28,447 nt of DNA, from contig NZ_MWSM01000009.1 of the NCBI RefSeq assembly GCF_002087075.1, positions 44,678-73,124 of the forward strand. Reading direction: 5' to 3'. The position numbers and the translations under genes are program-made. The stretch comes from Streptococcus pseudopneumoniae ATCC BAA-960 = CCUG 49455 (GTDB lineage Bacteria > Bacillota > Bacilli > Lactobacillales > Streptococcaceae). Within the stretch, counting starts at the first letter, position 1, and every line of letters begins with the position of its first letter. Of this stretch, positions 23,212 through 28,447 are shown piece after piece. The notes under the pieces were generated by a model, which was not told the DNA's origin, searched no databases, and was given only the letters and a program-made list of their open reading frames with translations.

Positions 23212-24564
23212 TTAGTCCATCCCAATTTCAGCTCGAACTACGTCTGCGATGGTATCAACATAGTAGTCAACTTCTTCTGTGGTAGGCGCTTCTGCCATAA
23301 CACGCAAGAGGGGCTCTGTTCCACTTGGGCGTACTAAGATACGACCATTCCCTGCCATTTCTTCTTCCATCTTCTCGATGATAGCCTTGATAGCTGGCAC
23401 TTCCATAGCCTTTTCCTTCACGGCATTTTCCACTCGGATATTGACTAATTTTTGTGGATAGATGGTTACTTCTGCTGCCAACTCTGACAAGCTCTTACCA
23501 GTTTCCTTCATGATTTTTGTCAATTGGACAGCGGATAATTGACCATCACCTGTTGTATTGTAGTCCATCAAGATAACGTGCCCAGATTGTTCACCACCGA
23601 AGTTGTAGCCTGATTTTCGCATTTCTTCAACAACGTAGCGGTCGCCAACTGCAGTGACTACCTTGTTAATACCTTCGCGATCCAAGGCCTTGTGGAAACC
23701 AAGGTTAGACATAACAGTTGTCACAATTGTATTTTGAGCCAATTGTCCTTTTTCAGAAAGGTATTTCCCAATGATGTACATAATCTTGTCACCATCGACG
23801 ATGTCGCCATTTTCATCAACAGCAATCAAACGGTCACTGTCTCCATCAAAGGCCAAACCAATAGCTGAGCCGCTTTCTTTGACCACTTCTTGAAGGGTTT
23901 CTGGGTGGGTTGAACCAACATTAAGGTTGATGTTAAGACCATCTGGTGTTCCCCCTATAACAGTCAACTGAGCACCAAGGTCTGCAAAGATTTGACGGGC
24001 ACTTGTAGAAGCTGCACCATGAGCTGTATCCAAGGCAACCTTCATTCCTTCAAGAGGAGTTCCAGTTGAAACAAGGTAGCCTTCATACTTACGCAAGCCT
24101 TCTGGATAATCTACCAAGGTTCCCAAGCCTTCTGCACTTGGACGAGGAAGAGTGTCTTCCGCAGCATCTAGCAAGGCTTCAATTTCTGCTTCTTTTTCGT
24201 CATCTAGTTTGAAGCCATCACCGCCAAAGAACTTGATTCCATTATCAAGGGCTGGGTTGTGGCTAGCAGAAATCATGACACCGGCGCTTGCTCCCTCAGT
24301 TTTTACCAAGTAAGCTACTGCTGGTGTCGCCAGAACACCTAGTTTGTATACGTGAATTCCTACAGATAGAAGACCAGCTACCAAGGCAGATTCTAGCATT
24401 TCCCCTGAAATACGTGTGTCACGTCCTATAAAGACTTTCGGTGCTTCCGTTTCATGTTGACTAAGAACATAGCCTCCAAAACGTCCTAGCTTAAAAGCTA
24501 ATTCTGGAGTAAGTTCTACATTAGCTTCTCCACGGACTCCATCAGTCCCAAAATATTTACCCAT
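23212..24564 (-). CDS. glmM: Phosphoglucosamine mutase
   Basis: The 450-residue alpha-D-phosphohexomutase has the phosphoserine loop MISASHNP (S101), the Mg site DGDSDR (about 240-245), the sugar-binding GGEQSGH (about 324-330) and the C-terminal RPSGTEP phosphate site. It converts GlcN-6-P to GlcN-1-P for UDP-GlcNAc and peptidoglycan. It is the third gene of cdaA-cdaR-glmM, an order conserved across Firmicutes. In other species GlmM binds and inhibits CdaA. Confidence 0.97.
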   Translation of the reverse strand: MGKYFGTDGVRGEANVELTPELAFKLGRFGGYVLSQHETEAPKVFIGRDTRISGEMLESALVAGLLSVGIHVYKLGVLATPAVAYLVKTEGASAGVMISASHNPALDNGIKFFGGDGFKLDDEKEAEIEALLDAAEDTLPRPSAEGLGTLVDYPEGLRKYEGYLVSTGTPLEGMKVALDTAHGAASTSARQIFADLGAQLTVIGGTPDGLNINLNVGSTHPETLQEVVKESGSAIGLAFDGDSDRLIAVDENGDIVDGDKIMYIIGKYLSEKGQLAQNTIVTTVMSNLGFHKALDREGINKVVTAVGDRYVVEEMRKSGYNFGGEQSGHVILMDYNTTGDGQLSAVQLTKIMKETGKSLSELAAEVTIYPQKLVNIRVENAVKEKAMEVPAIKAIIEKMEEEMAGNGRILVRPSGTEPLLRVMAEAPTTEEVDYYVDTIADVVRAEIGMD

Positions 24565-24589
24565 TTTTATAAAATCCTTTTTTCTATTT

Positions 24590-25369
24590 TTAATTCGTTT
24601 TTGAACTAGTTGCTTTCGTTGACGAAGATGTCTCCGATGAACTGCTTGTAGTTGAATTTGATGTGCTTGAACTTGGTGCTGCTGGTTTTGTAGTTACCTT
24701 CATTGTTGTATCAAAGGGAGTGATAACTGTCGGTAAGACAACACCATTGCGGTCGATTGCCTGCAAAGGTACTGAACCACTGTAATTACCTGTTATGTGT
24801 TCGCTAGTTGGCAAGACAGCGATAATCTTATCAATTCTATCCAATGTCTCTTGATCACTCGTAATCGACACTTCTTCATCTGACACCGTGACATTTTCAA
24901 TCTGTACCCGACTATCAATTTGACTAGGGTCAATCTCTGGTACAACCTTTACCTTATCCTTCTGAGCCTTCTTCCCAATCTTGACTGTAATTTTTTGCGG
25001 AGTCGCCACAGCGGTCAGCCCATTGGGTAAATCTTCAATGCTCAAAGGAACTTCAATCGTTCCAACACTGGCATCTGTTAGGTCAGCAGTAACCTTGAAT
25101 TTACGTGTGCTTTCTTGCATTTCACTAGCTAGCGATAGGCGATTTGCACCAGTCAAGACCACTGAGACTTCTGAAGCAAAACCGCTAATAAAATACTCAT
25201 CACTATTATAGCGTATGTCAATAGGAACATTTGTTACTGTATTCGTATAGGTTTCCGTTTTTACCTGCCTAGCACTGGTACTGTTTTGAAAATTCGTCGC
25301 CGTAGCATAGACAAATAAGACACAAGCAAAAAAGAGTGAGGATATGATATATAAACTATTTTTTTTCAT
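24590..25369 (-). CDS. cdaR: CdaA regulator CdaR (YbbR-domain protein)
   Basis: The 259-residue protein has an N-terminal membrane anchor (about 4-25). The outside region contains about two YbbR-type beta domains (V-P-I-D-I-R-Y-N... and S-V-P-L-Q-A-I-D-R...), followed by a Ser/Thr-rich tail of about 35 residues. Bacillus CdaR is nearly twice as long with more YbbR repeats; this shorter form is usual in streptococci as far as I know. It modulates c-di-AMP synthesis by CdaA from outside the membrane. The start overlaps the cdaA end by 14 bp. Confidence 0.92.
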   Translation of the reverse strand: MKKNSLYIISSLFFACVLFVYATATNFQNSTSARQVKTETYTNTVTNVPIDIRYNSDEYFISGFASEVSVVLTGANRLSLASEMQESTRKFKVTADLTDASVGTIEVPLSIEDLPNGLTAVATPQKITVKIGKKAQKDKVKVVPEIDPSQIDSRVQIENVTVSDEEVSITSDQETLDRIDKIIAVLPTSEHITGNYSGSVPLQAIDRNGVVLPTVITPFDTTMKVTTKPAAPSSSTSNSTTSSSSETSSSTKATSSKTN

Positions 25370-26213
25370 GTTTCCATCCTCCTAGCAATCGTTCTTTAAA
25401 ACTAAGACCCGCTTCCTCTTTTGGAAGTAAGATTTCACGTAATTCTGTTTCAAATTCATCAAGTGTTAGGTTGTGCTTAAAGCTTCCATTATAGGTTATC
25501 GAAATTCCTCCCGTTTCCTCTGATACGACAAAAGTCAAGGCATCTGAGACTTCTGATAAACCGATAGCCGCCCGGTGTCTGGTCCCAAATTCCTTGGAAA
25601 TCCCTGTGTTTTTTGTCAAGGGCAGATAGGCAGACGTCACAGCAATACGTTCTTCTTTGATAATCACCGCACCATCATGTAGGGGAGTGTTGGGAATAAA
25701 AATGTTAATGAGAAGTTCTGCAGAAATCTTAGCATCCAAGGGAATTCCTGTCGAAATATACTCCTGCAAGGTACGTACACGCTGAATAGCAACCAAGGCC
25801 CCGATTTTACGAGGACTCATGTATTCAACAGACTTAACAAAGGCACGAATCATCTGTTCCTCAGCACTAATAGGGGCATTGGAAAAGAAATCTGTCGCTC
25901 TTCCCAAACGTTCCAAACCAGTCCGAATCTCTGGAGAGAAGATAACAACCGCCGCAATAACCCCATAAGTAATAATTTGATTGATTAACCAAGAAATCGT
26001 AGTCAAACCAATCATATTTGCAAGGATTTGAGCTAAAATAAACACCAAAACTCCACGTACCAAAATCATAATCTTGGTTCCTGCAATAGCTTTTGTAAAA
26101 TGGTATAAAATATAAGCAACAATCAAAATATCAATCAGATTGATAGCTATCGTCCATGGACTTGCAAACAAACTGGTCCAATATTGCAGATTGGATAATT
26201 GTTGAAAATTCAT
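25356..26213 (-). CDS. cdaA: Diadenylate cyclase CdaA
   Basis: The 285-residue protein has three N-terminal membrane helices (about 20-95) and a cytoplasmic DAC domain with D180-G-A and R212-H-R motifs that bind ATP and metal. It makes c-di-AMP, which controls potassium and osmolyte transport and cell-wall balance. The ATG at 26213 is chosen over an upstream in-frame TTG because GGAGG lies 9 nt before it. It leads cdaA-cdaR-glmM. Confidence 0.96.
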   Translation of the reverse strand: MNFQQLSNLQYWTSLFASPWTIAINLIDILIVAYILYHFTKAIAGTKIMILVRGVLVFILAQILANMIGLTTISWLINQIITYGVIAAVVIFSPEIRTGLERLGRATDFFSNAPISAEEQMIRAFVKSVEYMSPRKIGALVAIQRVRTLQEYISTGIPLDAKISAELLINIFIPNTPLHDGAVIIKEERIAVTSAYLPLTKNTGISKEFGTRHRAAIGLSEVSDALTFVVSEETGGISITYNGSFKHNLTLDEFETELREILLPKEEAGLSFKERLLGGWKHEKK

Positions 26214-26248
26214 CCCTGATATCCTCCCTATCAAAACACTTTCATCCT

Positions 26249-26257
26249 ATTATACCA
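26249..26257 (-). promoter_or_regulatory. Extended -10 promoter of cdaA-cdaR-glmM
   Basis: TGGTATAAT on the minus strand, about 36 bp before the start, with no good -35. Confidence 0.65.
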
Positions 26258-26290
26258 TTTTCTGGCATTTTTTTCCCTATCCTAGTCCAT

Positions 26291-26318
26291 TTTACATTGA
26301 ACAAAAATATGATAAAAT
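26291..26318 (+). promoter_or_regulatory. Promoter of the ferredoxin-NADP reductase gene
   Basis: -35 TTTACA (26291-26296), 16-bp spacer, -10 TAAAAT (26313-26318). Confidence 0.65.
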
Positions 26319-26348
26319 AAACTGACTAGAAAAAACAAAGGAGAAACT

Positions 26349-27317
26349 ATGTCTCAACTCTATGATATTACCATTGTGGGTGGTGGTCCTGTCGGGCTTT
26401 TTGCAGCCTTTTATGCCCACCTACGCCAAGCCAAGGTTCAAATCATCGACTCTCTTCCCCAGCTAGGTGGACAACCTGCTATTCTCTACCCTGAAAAGGA
26501 AATCCTAGACGTACCAGGCTTCCCAAACCTGACTGGAGAAGAGTTGACTAACCGCTTGATTGAACAGCTAAACAGCTTTGATACCCCTATTCATCTCAAT
26601 GAAACGGTTCTTGAGATTGACAAACAAGAAGAAGAATTTGCCATCACAACTTCTAAAGGAAGTCACCTGACTAAAACAGTTATCATCGCTATGGGTGGCG
26701 GTGCCTTCAAACCACGTCCGCTGGAACTTGAAGGGGTTGAGAGCTATGAAAATATCCACTACCACGTTTCTAACATTCAGCAATACGCTGGTAAGAAAGT
26801 GACCATTCTTGGTGGGGGAGATTCGGCTGTGGATTGGACTTTGGCTTTTGAAAAAATCGCACCAACTACCCTTGTTCACCGCAGAGATAATTTCCGTGCC
26901 TTGGAACACAGCGTTCAAGCCTTGCAAGAATCATCTGTGACCATCAAGACACCATTCGTCCCTAGCCAACTCCTTGGAGATGGAAACACGATTGATAAAC
27001 TTGAAATCACAAAAGTCAAATCTGATGAAACCGAAACGATTGACTTAGATCACCTCTTTGTCAACTATGGTTTCAAATCTTCTGTCGGTAATCTTAAAAA
27101 CTGGGGGTTGGAACTCAACCGACACAAGATTATCGTCAACAGCAAACAGGAATCCAGCCAAGCAGGTATCTATGCTATTGGTGACTGCTGCTACTATGAC
27201 GGAAAAATTGACTTGATTGCGACAGGTCTCGGAGAAGCTCCAACTGCTGTCAATAATGCTATCAACTACATAGACCCTGAACAAAAAGTACAACCAAAAC
27301 ACTCTACTAGTTTATAA
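26349..27317 (+). CDS. Ferredoxin/flavodoxin--NADP+ reductase (TrxR-like type)
   Basis: The 322-residue two-dinucleotide-fold flavoprotein has FAD motif GGGPVG (11-16), NADPH motif GGGDSA (155-160) and a C-terminal FAD site YAIGDCCYYDGK. It resembles thioredoxin reductase but lacks the CxxC redox pair at the usual place in the NADPH domain. This marks the Firmicute YumC-type ferredoxin/flavodoxin reductases. AAAGGAG precedes the ATG. It is monocistronic and is the last host gene before the accessory DNA. Confidence 0.94.
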   Translation: MSQLYDITIVGGGPVGLFAAFYAHLRQAKVQIIDSLPQLGGQPAILYPEKEILDVPGFPNLTGEELTNRLIEQLNSFDTPIHLNETVLEIDKQEEEFAITTSKGSHLTKTVIIAMGGGAFKPRPLELEGVESYENIHYHVSNIQQYAGKKVTILGGGDSAVDWTLAFEKIAPTTLVHRRDNFRALEHSVQALQESSVTIKTPFVPSQLLGDGNTIDKLEITKVKSDETETIDLDHLFVNYGFKSSVGNLKNWGLELNRHKIIVNSKQESSQAGIYAIGDCCYYDGKIDLIATGLGEAPTAVNNAINYIDPEQKVQPKHSTSL

Positions 27318-27322
27318 AAAAG

Positions 27323-27354
27323 AACCACGAGTCACATAGGATGCGTGGTTTTAT
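27323..27354 (+). terminator. Intrinsic terminator of the reductase gene
   Basis: AACCACG/CGTGGTT stem (27323-27350), 14-nt loop, then TTTTA. Confidence 0.8.
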
Positions 27355-27359
27355 AATTC

Positions 27360-27500
27360 ATCGGCTTTTACAAATACCTTTACATCGTTTTACTATATCT
27401 TACAATACCTTTTAAAATAGCTATATTTTGAGCTTTTAAATAAATGTTTTTACATCATTTTACAGAGATTTACGACACTTTTGCCCCTTTTTTGCCCCCT
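27360..27500. other. Probable phage attachment-site flank with direct repeats
   Basis: AT-rich sequence directly behind the host gene carries many TTTACA-like motifs, including a 15-bp direct repeat TTTACATC(G/A)TTTTAC at 27379-27393 and 27449-27463, exactly 70 bp apart. A short TTTTGCCCC / TTTTTTGCCCC repeat follows (27479-27499). Such clusters resemble integrase arm-type sites at the ends of integrated elements. The att core itself cannot be fixed without the other junction. Confidence 0.5.
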
Positions 27501-27528
27501 GTTTTTTTAAAAAACTTCATCAAAACTC

Positions 27529-27557
27529 TTGACTTTCTCGGTATGCCGTGATATAAT
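27529..27557 (+). promoter_or_regulatory. Promoter of the three-gene cassette
   Basis: -35 TTGACT (27529-27534), 17-bp spacer, -10 TATAAT (27552-27557): close to consensus, the strongest-looking promoter in the accessory part. Confidence 0.85.
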
Positions 27558-27582
27558 ATAATCAAGATAAGGAAAGGGGGTG

Positions 27583-27738
27583 ATGAAATTGAACAAAGAA
27601 GATTGGCTTAGGTTACTTGAAAAGGCAATAGACAATATTCCTGAAACGGTAACTGCTATCGCAAGTCTAGTGACCGCAATAACGGTCGCAAGGCAAAACA
27701 AAAAGCGTAAACCGAAATCCCGTCAAAGAAAAAGGTAA
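27583..27738 (+). CDS. Small cationic membrane-associated protein, 51 aa (hypothetical, phage cargo)
   Basis: The peptide has a charged amphipathic start (MKLNKEDWLRLLEKAIDNI), a hydrophobic stretch of about 17 residues (ETVTAIASLVTAITVA), then a strongly basic tail with about ten Lys/Arg in the last 14 residues. It is probably a single membrane-spanning or membrane-bound peptide. I do not recognise a family. A near-consensus promoter and an AAAGGGGGTG ribosome site precede it; a TTG two codons in (27589) or a GTG one codon earlier are also possible starts. A stable hairpin follows before the next small gene. Architecture recalls small toxins or lysogeny-linked peptides, but that is only a suggestion. 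Confidence 0.75.
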   Translation: MKLNKEDWLRLLEKAIDNIPETVTAIASLVTAITVARQNKKRKPKSRQRKR

Positions 27739-27744
27739 ACGCTA

Positions 27745-27780
27745 AGAGGTTGGGGCGAAAGCCCCTCACACCTCTATTTT
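27745..27780 (+). terminator. GNRA-loop hairpin between the first two cassette genes
   Basis: Outer AGAGGT/ACCTCT and inner GGGGC-GAAA-GCCCC stems are followed by ATTTT. It can act as a partial terminator or as an mRNA processing/stability element. Confidence 0.75.
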
Positions 27781-27803
27781 ATCAAATGAAAAGAGGAAAT
27801 GCA

Positions 27804-27878
27804 ATGGTCAGCGCAATAGCTATTTTTATAATTGCAATCAATGTATATATTTATCTAAAAAACAAAAAGGACAAATAA
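27804..27878 (+). CDS. 24-aa membrane peptide (hypothetical)
   Basis: A tiny frame encodes MVSAIAIFIIAINVYIYL followed by a KNKKDK tail: one hydrophobic helix with a positive cytoplasmic end. AAGAGG lies 7 nt before the ATG at 27804; an in-frame ATG six codons upstream overlaps that site and is less likely. It ends 1 bp before the ATG of the HTH gene, so the two are coupled. Size and charge resemble type I toxins or small holin-like peptides, but no family is recognised. Confidence 0.55.
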   Translation: MVSAIAIFIIAINVYIYLKNKKDK

Positions 27879-27879
27879 G

Positions 27880-28059
27880 ATGAGAAAAGTTATTCAAGAA
27901 TTGCTAGACAGTTCGATGTCTACATCTACTATTTCGCAAGGTGCTGGAGTTCCATGGACTACTGTTTCTGATCTCAGAAAAGGAAAAACAAGCATGGACA
28001 AAATGGCACTTCTCACAGCGGAAAAACTTTATGAATTTGCTACAACTGATAAGCAGTGA
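27880..28059 (+). CDS. 59-aa XRE-like helix-turn-helix protein
   Basis: The short protein is almost entirely one helix-turn-helix domain: ...STISQGAGVPWTTVSDLRKGKTSMDKM..., with the turn at about G21-A-G-V and the recognition helix WTTVSDLRKG. It is shorter than normal XRE repressors and has no C-terminal dimer domain beyond one helix. It could regulate the cassette or phage genes. It starts 1 bp after the 24-aa peptide, and its stop codon lies inside the following terminator. Confidence 0.75.
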   Translation: MRKVIQELLDSSMSTSTISQGAGVPWTTVSDLRKGKTSMDKMALLTAEKLYEFATTDKQ

Positions 28060-28079
28060 TTTCGGTCACTGTTTTTTAT
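28054..28079 (+). terminator. Intrinsic terminator of the three-gene cassette
   Basis: CAGTGA/TCACTG stem with a 6-nt loop and TTTTTTATTTTT tail. The left arm contains the stop codon of the HTH gene. Confidence 0.88.
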
Positions 28080-28179
28080 TTTTAACAAAACACCGTTTTT
28101 GACAATGATACACCACGATTTCCTCTCCATATTCTTCACGTAAACGCTTTTTTGAACAATAGGATTGTGATTTTGCTTT
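28066..28179 (-). pseudogene. Possible decayed small phage gene with paired cysteines
   Basis: A minus-strand frame reads ...SYCSKKRLREEYGEEIVV and then YHCQKRCFVKNKKQ before a TGA. The Cys spacing and basic composition look protein-like, as in small phage zinc-ribbon peptides. The frame is blocked upstream by a TAG (28180-28182), and no ATG or TTG lies inside it. It is probably a remnant, or a frameshifted gene at the nearby A6 run. Confidence 0.3.
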
Positions 28180-28230
28180 CTAATCGTTCAAAATGCCTGT
28201 TTTTGCAAAATAGAAATATAAACTCTAATT

Positions 28231-28292
28231 TTGTTAACATCAACAAAATTGGCAACCAAGCGCTTTATAAAGCTATTTGTTGATGTCAACAA
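28231..28292. promoter_or_regulatory. Pair of palindromic operator-like sites
   Basis: TTGTTAACATCAACAAA (28231-28247) and TTTGTTGATGTCAACAA (28276-28292) are inverted copies with one mismatch. Each is itself a near-palindrome TTGTTGA-NN-TCAACAA. A 12-bp palindrome GCTTTATAAAGC (28262-28273) lies between. Both sites overlap possible minus-strand -35 hexamers (TTGATG with TATATT at 28215-28220; TTGTTG with TATAAA). Best read as binding sites for a dimeric phage regulator. Confidence 0.6.
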
Positions 28293-28326
28293 GTCAATTT
28301 TTTTCAGACAAACCATTTATTTTGCT

Positions 28327-28344
28327 ACCGACATTAATGTCGGT
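28327..28344. promoter_or_regulatory. Perfect 18-bp palindrome
   Basis: ACCGACATTAATGTCGGT is its own reverse complement. It is flanked by two direct copies of TTCAGACAAAC (28303-28313 and 28364-28374). It is probably a protein-binding site. It lacks a T-run, so it is not a terminator. Confidence 0.55.
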
Positions 28345-28372
28345 TGGTTAGATGTTTTCTTGATTCAGACAA

Positions 28373-28402
28373 ACAAAAAACCGCAAGCCTGAGCCTGCGG
28401 TT
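28373..28402 (-). terminator. Intrinsic terminator behind the lysin gene
   Basis: AACCGCA/TGCGGTT stem with a 10-nt loop, then TTTTTTG on the minus strand; 25 bp past the lysin stop codon. Confidence 0.88.
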
Positions 28403-28426
28403 GGTGTAATCTATTTTGAAGCCTTT

Positions 28427-28447
28427 CTATTTAGTCGTAATCAAGCC
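28427..28447 (-). CDS. C-terminal end of a LytA-type phage lysin (partial)
   Basis: Only the last six codons and a TAG stop fall in the window; they read GLITTK. The choline-binding amidase LytA of pneumococcus and its phages ends in GLITVK, as I recall. A minus-strand terminator follows at once, as expected for the last gene of a phage lysis module. A competing frame ends LDYD-stop at 28431. Six residues are thin evidence, but the fit with position, strand and terminator is good. Confidence 0.55.
   Translation of the reverse strand, partial: GLITTK

Noticed and set aside
27529..28079. Calling the cassette a type I or type II toxin-antitoxin system
   Set aside because: The peptides are toxin-like in size and charge, but no antisense RNA promoter or known antitoxin fold could be shown; listed as a hypothesis only.
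28231..28292. CRISPR-like repeat pair
   Set aside because: Only two copies, inverted rather than direct, each palindromic; this fits operators.

Overview
The window looks like low-GC Firmicute DNA from the Streptococcus pneumoniae / S. mitis group. The reasons are the gene order, which from memory matches the pneumococcal chromosome around the rpsF-ssb-rpsR, mntE and cdaA loci, at least four BOX repeats (a pneumococcal hallmark), TG-extended -10 promoters, and what appears to be the last codons of a LytA-type lysin at the right edge. The species cannot be fixed from the sequence alone.

Layout. 1-2.9 kb (minus strand): a Cof phosphatase-cyclophilin fusion, the S1-domain protein CvfD, a TrmN6-like methyltransferase and a GIY-YIG protein that ends inside a BOX repeat. 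2.9-4.9 kb: a GNAT acetyltransferase and the rpsF-ssb-rpsR operon, which is followed by five consecutive terminator-like hairpins. 4.9-8.3 kb: a ypmB-aspB-VOC-asnS operon. 8.3-12.6 kb: a flavin reductase (plus strand), yaaA, an overlooked 54-aa membrane protein, a 531-aa envelope protein and a deformylase paralogue lacking its catalytic Gln; BOX elements lie between them. 12.6-17.8 kb: a metal homeostasis locus. mgtA, a Mn/Ca P-type ATPase behind a yybP-ykoY Mn riboswitch, is followed directly by a YghU-like GST gene and faces the divergent Mn exporter mntE. 17.8-21.6 kb: dapB-cca-ABC-F, coupled by ATGA overlaps. 21.6-26.2 kb: a repeat-filled gap, then degV, DUF1149 and the c-di-AMP / cell wall operon cdaA-cdaR-glmM. 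26.3-27.3 kb: ferredoxin-NADP reductase (plus strand).

From about 27.36 kb the sequence changes to AT-rich accessory DNA that I read as the lysin-proximal end of a prophage. It has TTTACATC-type direct repeats next to the host gene, a plus-strand cassette of three tiny genes (51-aa cationic membrane protein, 24-aa membrane peptide, 59-aa HTH protein), two copies of a palindromic operator-like site, an 18-bp perfect palindrome, and a minus-strand lysin end with its terminator.

Three themes deserve attention. Three genes (TrmN6-like, ypmB, yaaA) have a -10 box exactly 6 nt before the start codon, which predicts leaderless mRNAs. Three genes take their stop codon from a BOX element or its edge. 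The three-gene cassette sits where temperate phages often carry cargo genes. All assignments come from reading motifs by eye; no database search was run.
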